A stretch of 46,444 bases of DNA from JBDSKH01 sp050245915 (GTDB lineage: Bacteria > Actinomycetota > Actinomycetes > Actinomycetales > Microbacteriaceae). The DNA lies in NCBI GenBank assembly GCA_050245915.1, contig JBFWWZ010000018.1, positions 1 to 46,444 of the forward strand. Reading direction: 5' to 3'. The notes beneath the pieces were generated by a model. It did not search any database. It was not told the origin of the DNA and saw only the letters and a program-made list of their open reading frames with translations. The position numbers were made by a program, and so were the translations under genes. This document shows positions 7,909 to 16,158 of the stretch, in pieces; position 1 is the first letter of the stretch, and the number at the start of each line of letters is the position of its first letter.

Positions 7909-9056
7909 AGGTACGCGAGCGCCAGCGTCGCCAGTGCGACGGTGACTGGCGCGACCACCAGCCCGAGCAGCATGTAGCGCGGCCAGCGCAGCTCGACGTC
8001 GAGCGCGACGAGCCGCTGATGCCAGAGCAGGGTGGCCAGTGACGCCCACGGCGTGATCAGCGGGCCGGCGTTCACGCCGATCAGCAGGGCGGCGATGCGG
8101 TCGGGGGATGCGGCGACAGGTTCCAGCGCGAGGTACGCGGGCAGGTTGTCGACGGCGTTGGCGCCGAGCATCCCGGCGAACGCCAGCCGCAGCAGGGAGA
8201 GCGGGTCGTCGCCCCCGCCGGCGACCTGCCCGAGCAGGGCGGTGAGGCCGACGGCGTGTCCGGCGCCGACCACCAGGAACAGGCCGCAGGCGAACAGCAC
8301 CAGCTGCCACGGAACGAGCGCGAACCGCAGCGCCTGCCGCCGGCGGATCGCGAACGCGATGAGCAGCAGCGCCGCCGCGGCGCTCGCCGGCATCCACACC
8401 GGCACGCCGGAGACGAGCAGCGGCAGCAGCGCCGCCAGCACCACCGCCGAGATGACGAAGAGGACCCGGTCGTCGATGCGCGGGACGGCGGCGGGTTCGT
8501 AGCGCATCGCGAGGGTCGACCGGGTGAGCACGGCGATCGCCAGCACGGGGACGATGATGGCGACGACCGCCGGGGCGACCATCAGTGCTGCGAACCGGCC
8601 GGGGTCGCTGAATCCGAGCGCGTGCTCGGCGAGCAGGTTGGTCAGGTTCGACACGGGCAGCAGCAGGGAGCCGGTGTTCGCCAGCCACACCGTCGTGAGG
8701 GCGAACGGGAGCTGGGGGAGTCCGTTGTGCCGCGCGAGCAGGATCACGACCGGGGTGAGCAGCACCGCGGTGGTGTCGAGCGACAGGAAGACGGTGCTGG
8801 CGATCGCGAGCAGCACGACGAGCAGCCACAGCATCCACGCCCGGTGGAGGCCGACGCGAGCCAGGCGCTCGGCGATCGCCGCGAACACACCCGCCTCGGC
8901 GGCGAGCTCGGCGACGACCGTGACGGCGACCGCGAACAGCAGGATGGGCCAGACCCGCTGCGCGATCTCGAGCGCATCCTCTGCCGGGAGGACACCGGTG
9001 GCGATGGCGACGCCGCCCACGAGGAGCAGCATCGCTCCGAGGATCGCGAGTCGCAC
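7905..9056 (-). CDS. SLC13/ArsB-family permease
   Basis: A 383-aa membrane protein with roughly ten to twelve hydrophobic helices of the ion-transporter superfamily (ArsB/NhaD/SLC13). Typical segments are SLDTTAVLLTPVVILLARH and LANTGSLLLPVSNLTN (the conserved substrate-loop region), mirrored by GMLGANAVDNLPAYLAL and INAGPLITPWASLATLLW in the second half, giving the family's inverted repeat. It is often annotated as an arsenite efflux pump, but no arsR, arsC or other arsenic gene is nearby, so the substrate is open (arsenite, sodium or organic anions). The GTG start is six bases after TAGAGT on the minus strand. Confidence 0.85.
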   Translation of the reverse strand: MRLAILGAMLLLVGGVAIATGVLPAEDALEIAQRVWPILLFAVAVTVVAELAAEAGVFAAIAERLARVGLHRAWMLWLLVVLLAIASTVFLSLDTTAVLLTPVVILLARHNGLPQLPFALTTVWLANTGSLLLPVSNLTNLLAEHALGFSDPGRFAALMVAPAVVAIIVPVLAIAVLTRSTLAMRYEPAAVPRIDDRVLFVISAVVLAALLPLLVSGVPVWMPASAAAALLLIAFAIRRRQALRFALVPWQLVLFACGLFLVVGAGHAVGLTALLGQVAGGGDDPLSLLRLAFAGMLGANAVDNLPAYLALEPVAASPDRIAALLIGVNAGPLITPWASLATLLWHQRLVALDVELRWPRYMLLGLVVAPVTVALATLALAYL

Positions 9057-9062
9057 CCGTCG

Positions 9063-9068
9063 ACTCTA
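9063..9068 (-). promoter_or_regulatory. -10 box of a leaderless permease promoter
   Basis: Minus-strand TAGAGT is six bases before the permease GTG at 9056. The plus-strand methyltransferase promoter (TAGTGT, 9087-9092) lies back to back with it. Confidence 0.5.
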
Positions 9069-9100
9069 GGTGGCGTGCCAGCAGGGTAGTGTCCAGCGTC

Positions 9101-9724
9101 ATGGAGAGGGATGCGACGGAGCGCCAGCGCGCTGTGTGGCAGAAGGCGGCTCCGACCTACGACCGCAAGATCGCCGGGGTCGAGCGCGGCCTGGCCGCCG
9201 GGGGTCGCGAGTGGATCGGGGCGCGGGCCGCGGGTCGCGTGCTGGAGGTCGCGATCGGAACCGGGCGCAGCATCCCGTTCTATGACGACGATGTGCAGCT
9301 CACGGGCGTGGATCTGACCCCCGAGATGCTGGACCTCGCGCGGACCCGGGCCGCCGGCCGGCCCGTCGAACTGCTCGTCGGCGATGCGGAGCACCTTCCG
9401 TTCGGCGATGCCGTGTTCGACACGGTGGTGTGCGAGCTGGGGCTGTGCTCGATCCCGCGACCCGCGGTCGCCATCGCCGAGATGGCGCGGGTGCTGAAGC
9501 CGGGCGGCTCGCTGCTGCTGCTCGACCACATCGGCAGCAGCTGGCCCCCGGTCTGGATGCTGCAGTGGCTGGTCGAGCGCGTCACGATCCGCACGGCGGG
9601 CGAGCATTTCACGCGGCGGCAGCTTCCGCTCGTGCGGGATGCCGGGCTCGAGATCGTGGAATCGGAGCGGTTGAAGGCCGGGACCATCGAGCGCGTGCAT
9701 GCGCGGAAGGCGATGACCGGATGA
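9101..9724 (+). CDS. class I SAM-dependent methyltransferase
   Basis: A 207-aa cytoplasmic methyltransferase of the UbiE/COQ5-like (Methyltransf_11) type. SAM-binding motif I is GRVLEVAIGTGRSIPFY, followed by GVDLTPEMLDLAR (acidic end of strand 2), a GDAEHLPFGDAVFDTVVC motif II and the post-motif LKPGGSLLLLDH. Substrate unknown. GTG at 9089 is possible in frame, but it lies inside the TAGTGT box at 9087-9092, so ATG at 9101 is preferred. The stop overlaps the response regulator's start (ATGA), so this gene may be the first of a three-gene operon with the two-component pair. Confidence 0.85.
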   Translation: MERDATERQRAVWQKAAPTYDRKIAGVERGLAAGGREWIGARAAGRVLEVAIGTGRSIPFYDDDVQLTGVDLTPEMLDLARTRAAGRPVELLVGDAEHLPFGDAVFDTVVCELGLCSIPRPAVAIAEMARVLKPGGSLLLLDHIGSSWPPVWMLQWLVERVTIRTAGEHFTRRQLPLVRDAGLEIVESERLKAGTIERVHARKAMTG

Positions 9725-10386
9725 TCCGGCTCCTTCTCGCCGAGGACGACCCCGCGATCGCCGCGGCCGTCCGCGACGGCCTGCGCTCGGACGGGTACGA
9801 GGTCACCATCGCCGAGACCGGCCTGGACGCGCTGATCGCGGTGGAGAAGGACCCGTTCGACCTGGCGGCGCTCGACGTGATGCTTCCCGGCATGGACGGG
9901 TTCGAGGTCTGCCGGCGGGTCCGCGAGGCCGGTCATCGCCTGCCGATCCTGATGCTCACCGCGCGGGATGCCGTCGAGGACCGGGTGCGCGGCCTCGATG
10001 TGGGTGCGGACGACTACCTCACGAAGCCCTTCGCATTTCCGGAGCTCGCCGCGCGACTGCGCGCGCTGATGCGCCGGCACGAGCAGCTCGGTCGCACCGA
10101 CATCGCAGTGGGGGATCTCGTGTTGCACCTCGACAGCGACCGGCTGGAGGTCGGGGGCGTGCCGGTGTCGTTGAGTTCGCGCGAGTTCCAGCTGCTGCGC
10201 CTGCTCGCCGGGCGATCGGGTGCGGTGATCGACCGGGAGACCGCGCTGGATGAGGTGTGGGGCACCCGCCACATCGATCCGCAGGTCGTCGATCAGTACA
10301 TCGGATACCTGCGGCGCAAGTTGTCCGTCTCCACGGTCGTCATCGAGACGATCCGCGGTCAGGGCTACCGGCTGGTGGCGTCGTGA
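9721..10386 (+). CDS. two-component response regulator, OmpR/PhoB family
   Basis: A 221-aa DNA-binding response regulator. The receiver domain shows the acidic pair (D9, D10), phospho-acceptor D52 in ALDVMLPGMDGF, T80 in MLTARDA and K102 in YLTKPFAF. The C-terminal winged helix ends in VVDQYIGYLRRKL and IRGQGYRLVAS. The start is ATG at 9721, overlapping the methyltransferase stop; a longer frame from 9430 is an artefact. It is coupled to the histidine kinase by a GTGA overlap. Plausible targets are its own operon or the flavin electron-transfer operon beginning 300 bases after the kinase; this is inference. Confidence 0.95.
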   Translation: MIRLLLAEDDPAIAAAVRDGLRSDGYEVTIAETGLDALIAVEKDPFDLAALDVMLPGMDGFEVCRRVREAGHRLPILMLTARDAVEDRVRGLDVGADDYLTKPFAFPELAARLRALMRRHEQLGRTDIAVGDLVLHLDSDRLEVGGVPVSLSSREFQLLRLLAGRSGAVIDRETALDEVWGTRHIDPQVVDQYIGYLRRKLSVSTVVIETIRGQGYRLVAS

Positions 10387-11585
10387 ACGAACGCGGGGTT
10401 CGCCGCCGGCTCGTCGTCGGAGCGACCATCTTCGCCGCGGTCGCGATCGGCGCCGCGTTGATCACCGGGCGCCTGCTGATCTCGGCCGAGCTGCACAATG
10501 CCGCGGAGTCCCTCGCCCGGAGCGATCTGATCCCGTTCCTCAGCGACCTGGAGACACACCCGGACGAGCCCCCGGATCCTCCCGGCCAGGGGGTGCAGGT
10601 GGGGATCCAAGCCGCCGACGGGGAGTGGATCATCGACAGCCTCCCCGACGATGTCAGGTCCCGGGTGGACGGCCGTGACCCCGAGGTGATCGACATCGGC
10701 GACAATGACGGCGACAGCTCATGGGTGGTCGTCGGCGAGACGGCCCAGACCTCGAACGGGACCGTGACGCTCTGGGCCGCACGGGATGTCACCGCTGCGA
10801 GCCGATCATTGATGGTCATCGACCTGTTCCTCGTCATCGGCGGCGCGGCGTTGATCGCCCTGTTCGCCATCGCCGCGACCGTCTTCGTCCGGTCGGCGCT
10901 CCGACCGGTGGAGGCGGCACGGCGCCGGGAGCGGCAGTTCGTCTCCGACGCCGCTCACGAGCTCCGCACCCCGCTCGCCGGTCTGCAGGCCCAGCTCGGG
11001 CTGGCGCGACGGGAACTCGACCATCCGGACGAGGCCGACCGCGAGCTGCAGCGCGCGGAGCAGTCCGCCGAACGCCTCGGGGTCCTCGCATCGAACCTGC
11101 TGGAACTGGCGCGCCTCGACGAGGGGACCCCCAGCGCGGGGTCGGATCTGGGTCAGCTGCGGGAGGCGTTCCTCACCGCTGTCGACGACATCCGGTCGAC
11201 GCCCGCCGCCGCCGGGGTCTCGATCGAGCAGACCAGCCCCGCCTCGGTTCCCGCATCGCGCTGTGCGCTGGACGCGATCTCTTTCGGGCGGATCGTCCGG
11301 AACCTGCTCGCCAACGCCGTCGCGGCGACCGGGCCCGACGGGTCGGTCACCGCCGAGCTGAGTGCGAGTGCCAGTCGCCTCGAACTCGTCGTCCAGGATG
11401 ACGGGCCCGGCATCGCGCCCGAGCTGCTGCCCCACGCGCTGGAGCGGTTCGCGCGGGGAGACGGGGCCGGGAGCGGCCTCGGCCTCGCGCTCGTCGATGG
11501 CCTCGCCCGGTCCGCCGGGGGTGGCGTCTCGCTGACCAACACCCGGCCCGGGCTGCGCGTCGTCGTGGAGGTTCCGCTGCACTGA
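10383..11585 (+). CDS. sensor histidine kinase
   Basis: A 400-aa membrane kinase and cognate partner of the preceding regulator. The N-terminal transmembrane helix (~10-32) and a second one (~138-165) bracket an extracytoplasmic sensor domain of about 105 residues rich in acidic and proline residues. The catalytic part has the H-box SDAAHELRTPLAG with phospho-acceptor H192, N-box RNLLANAVAA, G1 DDGPGIAPEL and G2 GSGLGLAL, all intact. There is no clear, full HAMP domain beyond a short linker. The start is GTG at 10383 in a GTGA overlap; the longer frame from 10257 belongs to the regulator's sequence. Signal unknown. Confidence 0.95.
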   Translation: MNERGVRRRLVVGATIFAAVAIGAALITGRLLISAELHNAAESLARSDLIPFLSDLETHPDEPPDPPGQGVQVGIQAADGEWIIDSLPDDVRSRVDGRDPEVIDIGDNDGDSSWVVVGETAQTSNGTVTLWAARDVTAASRSLMVIDLFLVIGGAALIALFAIAATVFVRSALRPVEAARRRERQFVSDAAHELRTPLAGLQAQLGLARRELDHPDEADRELQRAEQSAERLGVLASNLLELARLDEGTPSAGSDLGQLREAFLTAVDDIRSTPAAAGVSIEQTSPASVPASRCALDAISFGRIVRNLLANAVAATGPDGSVTAELSASASRLELVVQDDGPGIAPELLPHALERFARGDGAGSGLGLALVDGLARSAGGGVSLTNTRPGLRVVVEVPLH

Positions 11586-11596
11586 CCGTCGGGTAT

Positions 11597-11612
11597 ATGT
11601 GAGATCTCACAT
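11597..11612. promoter_or_regulatory. 16-bp perfect palindrome upstream of the flavin electron-transfer operon
   Basis: ATGTGAGATCTCACAT is a perfect dyad in the gap between the histidine kinase and the ferric-reductase-like gene, 76 bases before that gene's ATG. It overlaps a TATA-like string (GGGTATATG) that could be a -10 element. It looks like a repressor or activator operator. The half-site TGTGA recalls CRP-type sites, but the spacer is four rather than six bases, so I do not assign a protein. Confidence 0.5.
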
Positions 11613-11687
11613 GCGCGCGACGGCTTTCTCAAAGCGTCGACCGAGGTTGCCTGGACAGTCTCGAGGTGTCGAAAGGACACCGCCACC

Positions 11688-13091
11688 ATGACCGCCACGC
11701 TCCCGCAGCGGACCACGAGCACCCCGCCCCGGTTCCAGCCCCCGCGCAGTCAGCTGCGCCGGCGTCTTCGGGCCGACCTGCTGGTCGTCGCCGCCTGGGC
11801 GTCCGCGGCGGTGGCCCTGACGCTCTACCTGGCCACCGGCCTGGTGGACGTCTCGTCTCCGGCGGCGGCTCTGACCTCCTGGGGCATCGCCGCGGGTCTC
11901 ATCGGCAGCGACCTCGTCCTGGTGATGCTGGTACTCGCCGCCCGGATCCCCGCCCTCGACCGCACCGTCGGACATGACCGTGCGATGGCGGCGCACCGCG
12001 CTCTCGGCAAGCCGGCGTTCTATCTGCTGCTCGGCCACGGCATCCTGCTCACCCTCGGGTACGCGCTCGCCGACCGGCAGAACGTGGTCGCCGAGACGAT
12101 CACGCTGTTCTCCAGCGCGGACATGCCGCTGGCCTACCTGTCGCTGGGTCTGCTCGTCGCGGTCGTCGTCACCTCGCTGGTCGTCGTGCACCGCAAGCTG
12201 CCGTACGAGGCGTGGCACGTCTTGCACCTACTGTCGTACGGCGTGGTGCTCGGTGCGCTGCCCCACCAGCTGTCGCAGGGCGGCGTGCTGGCGGAGGGCA
12301 CGCTGCAGCGGGTCTACTGGATCCTGCTCTATGTGGTGGCGCTCGGCGCGATCGTGCTGTTCCGGTTCCTGCGGCCGGCGGTCGCATCGATGCGTCACGG
12401 CATCACGGTCGCTCGCGTGGAACGGATCGCGCCGGATGCGATCTCGGTGCACCTCGTCGGTCGCGACCTCGACCGGCTGCGCGCCACGGGCGGACAGTTC
12501 TTCTTCTGGCGGTTCTGGGCGCCCGGCACCTGGTGGCACGCGCACCCGATCTCGCTCTCCGCGGCGCCGACGTCGCGCAGCGCCCGGATCACCATCCGCG
12601 AACTCGGGCGGGGCACCCTGGCGCTCGCCGCGATCGAACCCGGCACGCCCGTCTCGTTCTCGGGTCCGTTCGGCCTGTTCACGGCGGAGACGCGCGCGCA
12701 CCGGAAGGTCGCGGTCGTCGCCGCCGGCATCGGCGTCACCCCGATCGTCAGTATGCTCGAGCGGATCGACGCGGCACCGGGCGACGTGACGGTCGTGGTG
12801 CGCGCATCGAGCGACGACGACCTGTACCTGTGGGATGAGCTGCGGGAGTGGGGCTCCCGCGCGGGCATGGCCGTCTACCGGTCGGTCGGCCCACGCGGTG
12901 CGGGGGAGGACGGCTGGCTGTCGCGCGACGACCAGGCGCGCGGCGTGACGACCCGGTCCGTCTTCCCCGACCTGGCGGTCAGCGATGTGTACATCTGCGG
13001 CCCCGACGGCTGGGCGGATGTCGTCGAGGCGGCCGTGCGCGGTCAGGGCGCAGGCACCGACGACATCCACCGCGAGAGGTTCGACTGGTGA
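11688..13091 (+). CDS. ferric-reductase-like transmembrane flavocytochrome (FAD/NAD(P)H oxidoreductase)
   Basis: A 467-aa membrane oxidoreductase. The N-terminal half has about six helices with histidines on neighbouring segments (HRALGKPAFYLLLGHG; HRKLPYEAWHVLHLLSYG) placed to bind heme, as in the ferric-reductase/NOX family. The C-terminal half is a ferredoxin-NADP reductase module: HPISLSAAPT for flavin, VAAGIGVTPIVSML for the NAD(P)H pyrophosphate and VYICGPDGW near the end. It should carry electrons from cytosolic NAD(P)H across the membrane. The gap to the next gene is negative (GTGA overlap), and the next two genes encode a secreted flavoprotein and its flavin transferase, so the electrons likely go to covalently bound FMN outside. 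GAAAGGA upstream is a good ribosome-binding site. Confidence 0.92.
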   Translation: MTATLPQRTTSTPPRFQPPRSQLRRRLRADLLVVAAWASAAVALTLYLATGLVDVSSPAAALTSWGIAAGLIGSDLVLVMLVLAARIPALDRTVGHDRAMAAHRALGKPAFYLLLGHGILLTLGYALADRQNVVAETITLFSSADMPLAYLSLGLLVAVVVTSLVVVHRKLPYEAWHVLHLLSYGVVLGALPHQLSQGGVLAEGTLQRVYWILLYVVALGAIVLFRFLRPAVASMRHGITVARVERIAPDAISVHLVGRDLDRLRATGGQFFFWRFWAPGTWWHAHPISLSAAPTSRSARITIRELGRGTLALAAIEPGTPVSFSGPFGLFTAETRAHRKVAVVAAGIGVTPIVSMLERIDAAPGDVTVVVRASSDDDLYLWDELREWGSRAGMAVYRSVGPRGAGEDGWLSRDDQARGVTTRSVFPDLAVSDVYICGPDGWADVVEAAVRGQGAGTDDIHRERFDW

Positions 13092-13585
13092 ACGCGCGCA
13101 CCCTCTTCGCCGGGATGCTGACCTCCGGCGTCATCCTCGGGGTAGGCGTGGGGCTGGGAACCGCCGCCCAGCACGGCGCGGTCATCTCGGTGCCGAGCAC
13201 GGGTGTGACCGGCACGGGCACCACGACCTCCGGCGGCACGACCGGCGGCACCAGCACCGGCTCCACCGGCAGCGGTTCCTCCGCCTCCGGCAGCGGGTCG
13301 TCGGCGGCCGACGGCACCTACACCGGCGACAGCGTGCCGACCCGGTTCGGGGACGTGCAGGTGCAGGTCACCGTCAGCGGCGGGCAGATCACGGATGTCA
13401 CCCCGCTGCGCCTCACAGACCGCGACGGAAGGTCGGTGCAGATCAGCAACCGTGCCGCGCCGATCCTGCGGGAGGAGGTGCTGAGCGCCCAGTCCGCCAA
13501 CGTGCGGATGGTGTCGGGCGCCACCTACACGAGCGAGGGGTACCTGAACTCGCTGCAGTCGGCGCTCGACCAGGCGGGGCTCTGA
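13088..13585 (+). CDS. secreted FMN-binding (flavinylated) protein
   Basis: A 165-aa exported protein: an uncleaved-type N-terminal hydrophobic helix (residues ~5-27), a 45-residue Gly/Ser/Thr linker and an FMN-binding domain. The flavinylation motif SGAT is at 143-146 in MVSGATYTSEGY; T146 should be covalently linked to FMN by ApbE, whose gene follows directly. The GTG start lies in an overlap with the flavocytochrome gene, and the stop overlaps the apbE start (TGATG). Role inferred: extracytoplasmic electron carrier or reductase fed by the upstream flavocytochrome; the final acceptor is not evident. A longer frame starting at 12848 is out of register with any signal peptide. Confidence 0.92.
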   Translation: MNARTLFAGMLTSGVILGVGVGLGTAAQHGAVISVPSTGVTGTGTTTSGGTTGGTSTGSTGSGSSASGSGSSAADGTYTGDSVPTRFGDVQVQVTVSGGQITDVTPLRLTDRDGRSVQISNRAAPILREEVLSAQSANVRMVSGATYTSEGYLNSLQSALDQAGL

Positions 13586-14316
13586 TGAGGCACACCTTCG
13601 CGACGATGGGGACCGTCGCATCCATCACCCTCGATCGCGACGTCTCGGAGCAGACGCTGGCCGAGGTGGAGCGGACCTTCACCGGCTACGACCGGGTGTT
13701 CTCCCTGTACCGCGACGACTCGATGCTGTCGGCGATCGCGCGGGGCGACATCCCGCTCGAAGACGCGCCCCGCCGGGTGCGCGATGAATACGAGCGGGCG
13801 ACCGCGTGGCGGGAACGCACCGGCGGGTGGTTCACCCCGCATCGCCCGGATGGCGTGATCGACCTCTCGGGGACCGTCAAGGCGGCGGCGATCGATGCGG
13901 CCGGCGCGCTGCTGGCAGCGACCGGCGCGCACGGCCTGCTCGGGGTCGGGGGCGACATCGTCGTCGTCGGCGAGGGGCCGCAGCACATCGGGATCGTGGA
14001 TCCGGCCGACCGCAGCCGGATGGTCGCCGACGTCGAACTCGGCCGCCGCCGCGCCGGCGCAACCTCGGGTTCGGCCGAGCGCGGGGACCACATCTGGTCG
14101 CGCCTCGGGGCGACCGACATCGTGCAGGTGACCGTGCTGGCGGACGACATCGTGACGGCGGACGTGCTCGCCACGGCGATCGTCGCTGCGGGTACCGGGT
14201 TCATGGGCGAGCTGCTCGACGGGTTGGATGTCGATGCGCTCGTCTTCGCGGGGGACGAGGTGCTCGCGACCCCGGGATGGCCCCGGGTCGAAGAGCTCAG
14301 CGCGCGTCGTGACTGA
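13585..14316 (+). CDS. apbE: FAD:protein FMN transferase
   Basis: A 243-aa ApbE-family enzyme that splits FAD and attaches FMN to a threonine in the (S/T)GAT motif of a partner, here most likely T146 of the preceding protein. Family landmarks are the start TFATMGTVASITL, YDRVFSLYRDDSMLSAI, DLSGTVKAAAIDAA (where canonical members have DxGgiaKG), GGDIVVVG, and the metal-binding TADVLATAIVAAG near the end. It is shorter than enterobacterial ApbE (about 340 aa) and shows no lipobox or signal peptide, so it may act in the cytosol before export or be membrane-associated; the sequence does not decide. Convergent with the tRNA-Phe gene. Confidence 0.93.
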   Translation: MRHTFATMGTVASITLDRDVSEQTLAEVERTFTGYDRVFSLYRDDSMLSAIARGDIPLEDAPRRVRDEYERATAWRERTGGWFTPHRPDGVIDLSGTVKAAAIDAAGALLAATGAHGLLGVGGDIVVVGEGPQHIGIVDPADRSRMVADVELGRRRAGATSGSAERGDHIWSRLGATDIVQVTVLADDIVTADVLATAIVAAGTGFMGELLDGLDVDALVFAGDEVLATPGWPRVEELSARRD

Positions 14317-14351
14317 TCTGGCCCTGCCCGCACAGACGCACGGGCTTCGAG

Positions 14352-14427
14352 TGGTGGCTCCGACGGGCGTCGATCCCGTGACCTCACGATTTTCAGTCGT
14401 GCGCTCTACCAACTGAGCTACAGAGCC
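14352..14427 (-). tRNA. tRNA-Phe (GAA)
   Basis: The minus-strand cloverleaf runs from GGCTCTG at 14427 to CGGAGCC, then discriminator A and an encoded CCA. The anticodon loop CTGAAAA gives GAA. D-arm (GCTCAGTTGGTAGAGC) and T-arm (GGGATCGACGCCC) are regular. Third of a three-tRNA minus-strand cluster. Confidence 0.97.
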
Positions 14428-14477
14428 TTGGTGTGCGAAACGGCCCCTCCTTTTCAGAAGGAGCCGCATCACATCCG

Positions 14478-14551
14478 CGACCCTGACGGGACTTGAACCC
14501 GCGACCTCCGCCGTGACAGGGCGGCACGCTAACCAACTGCGCTACAGGGCC
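14478..14551 (-). tRNA. tRNA-Asp (GTC)
   Basis: Minus-strand cloverleaf starting GGCCCTGTAGC and ending CAGGGTC plus discriminator G; anticodon loop CTGTCAC gives GTC. No CCA is encoded. It lies between tRNA-Glu and tRNA-Phe. The spacer to tRNA-Phe contains a short GGAG/CTCC hairpin around an A/T loop, possibly a processing signal. Confidence 0.97.
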
Positions 14552-14578
14552 AAACATTTTCAGTTAGAGATTACTGCG

Positions 14579-14651
14579 TGACCCCAACGGGATTCGAACC
14601 CGTGCTGCCGCCGTGAAAGGGCGGTGTCCTAGGCCACTAAACGATGGGGCC
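14579..14651 (-). tRNA. tRNA-Glu (TTC)
   Basis: Minus-strand cloverleaf starting GGCCCCATCG and ending TTGGGGTC plus discriminator A; anticodon loop CTTTCAC gives TTC. It is first in the Glu-Asp-Phe transcription unit, an order common in actinobacteria. Confidence 0.97.
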
Positions 14652-14763
14652 AGGGCTGTGATGCTCTAGCAACCGAGGGTCAAGCATACGTGCGGGGGGT
14701 CGAAAACTCCAATCTGGCCGATGCGTCGAAACGGCCTGAATGAGCGCCGCGCCCGCCCGGCAG

Positions 14764-14814
14764 CGGGTTAGGTTCAACCCGTCGTTGAAGCTTTCGGCGA
14801 CCTGTTGCTAGTGT
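14764..14814 (+). promoter_or_regulatory. promoter of the M23 peptidase gene, with an adjacent inverted repeat
   Basis: TTGAAG (14785-14790) and TAGTGT (14809-14814) are separated by 18 bases, a plausible housekeeping sigma promoter giving a leader of about 60 bases that ends in the ribosome-binding site GGGGAG before ATG 14878. Directly upstream of the -35, CGGGTT and AACCCG (14764-14781) form an inverted repeat with a six-base spacer, a possible operator. The leader is too short to hold a c-di-AMP riboswitch, which controls such genes in some actinobacteria. Confidence 0.5.
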
Positions 14815-14877
14815 GATTGATGTTACTTCTGTGATTTCGCGTGCCCGAGTGCGATCTCACGAGGAAAACGGGGAGCC

Positions 14878-16134
14878 ATGGGACGTCGTTCCGGCCGGGG
14901 GGCCACAGATCGCGAGCGGATCGGACTGAGCGCGCGCCTCCGCTCGTCGCGCGTTGCCGCATCCCTGCTCGCCATCGCGATCCTGCCGATCGCGGGACTC
15001 GTCACGACTCCCGCGGTCGCCGCGGTATCCACCGACTACCCCACCTGGCAGGATGTCGCCGCCGCGCAGGCCGACGCCAACAAAGCCGCGCAGGCGGTCG
15101 CCCAGATCAAGGCGCTCATCGCGCAGCTGCAGACCGAGGTCGCCGCGACCCAGGCCGAGGCGATGGCGAAGGGCGAGATCTACCAGGTCGCCCAGGATGC
15201 CTTCGACGCCCAGGCCGCGATCACCCAAGAACTGCAGTCGCAGGCCGACGAGGCGCAGGCGAAGGCCGACGAGTCGAAGAAGCGCGCCGCCGCGATGCTC
15301 GCCGAGCTCGGAAAGACCGGCGGGGGCGACCTGACTGCCAGCCTGCTGGCGAGCAGCCAGTCGGGCGACGCCGACAACCTGCTCTACCGCCTCGGCGCGA
15401 TGGATCAGTACACGCAGCGCTCGCAAGACGTCTACGCCCAGGCGGTGCAGCAGCAGAACAGCGCCCAGTCGCTCAGCGACCAGGCCGAGGCGGCGCAGAA
15501 GAAGCTCGAAGAGCTGAAGGCGGCCGCACAGGCGGCGTTCGAGGTGGCACAGGCCGCCGCGCAGGCCGCACAGGCGAAGCTGCAGGAGCAGCAGGACAAC
15601 CAGGCGGTGCTCGAAGCGCAGCTCGCGGTGCTGGTCGAGAAGCGCCAGGCCACGCAGGCCGACTACCTGAAGGGCGTCCGCGAGAAGTGGGGCCCCAACG
15701 CCGGCGGCATCATCAGCGAGCAGGGCTGGGCGCGCCCGTCGAGCGGCTACATCACCAGCTCGTTCGGGATGCGGTACCACCCGATCTACCACTACTGGAA
15801 GCTGCACAGCGGCACCGACATCGGCGGTCAGGGCTGCGGTGCCGAGATCTACGCCGCCCACGGCGGCACGGTCACCTACGCCGGCCCGAACGGCGACCTG
15901 GGCAACTTCATCCAGATCGACCATGGCGACGGCACCACCAGTGGATACGGCCACATCATGAACGGCGGCATCCACGTCTATATCGGCCAGAGCGTCGACC
16001 CGGGGCAGCCGATCGCCCAGGTGGGGAGCACGGGCGGCTCCACCGGCTGCCACCTGCATTTCATGATCCGCGTCGGCGGCCAGCTGACCGACCCCGTCCC
16101 GTTCATGAGCGCCCGGGGGATCAGCCTTGGATAA
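14878..16134 (+). CDS. secreted coiled-coil M23 peptidoglycan endopeptidase
   Basis: A 418-aa cell-wall hydrolase. A twin-basic N-terminus and a hydrophobic export signal end near the Ala-rich TPAVAAVS site. Next come DYPTWQDVAAA and about 200 residues of Ala/Gln/Glu-rich coiled coil. The C-terminal M23 (LytM-type) domain has FGMRYHP, then H310-SGTD314 and the HLHF motif (H392, H394), so the zinc ligands are intact. It should cut peptide cross-links in peptidoglycan. The next gene has a related N-terminal half (DYPSWEDVQAA, same coiled-coil phrases such as AQSLSDxAEAA), so the two arose from a common ancestor with different catalytic domains. The coiled coil resembles FtsEX-regulated hydrolases (PcsB/RipC type), but no ftsEX lies in the window. 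Confidence 0.93.
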   Translation: MGRRSGRGATDRERIGLSARLRSSRVAASLLAIAILPIAGLVTTPAVAAVSTDYPTWQDVAAAQADANKAAQAVAQIKALIAQLQTEVAATQAEAMAKGEIYQVAQDAFDAQAAITQELQSQADEAQAKADESKKRAAAMLAELGKTGGGDLTASLLASSQSGDADNLLYRLGAMDQYTQRSQDVYAQAVQQQNSAQSLSDQAEAAQKKLEELKAAAQAAFEVAQAAAQAAQAKLQEQQDNQAVLEAQLAVLVEKRQATQADYLKGVREKWGPNAGGIISEQGWARPSSGYITSSFGMRYHPIYHYWKLHSGTDIGGQGCGAEIYAAHGGTVTYAGPNGDLGNFIQIDHGDGTTSGYGHIMNGGIHVYIGQSVDPGQPIAQVGSTGGSTGCHLHFMIRVGGQLTDPVPFMSARGISLG

Positions 16135-16158
16135 GAGAAAGGCCCGCACGGCCACCTG

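Noticed and set aside
7905..9056. Firm arsenite-pump (arsB) assignment
   Set aside because: The fold fits the superfamily, but no arsR, arsC or acr3 is nearby and SLC13/NhaD-type members look alike at this level.
14815..14877. c-di-AMP (ydaO-type) riboswitch before the M23 peptidase gene
   Set aside because: The predicted leader is about 60 bases and lacks the conserved riboswitch sequence blocks.
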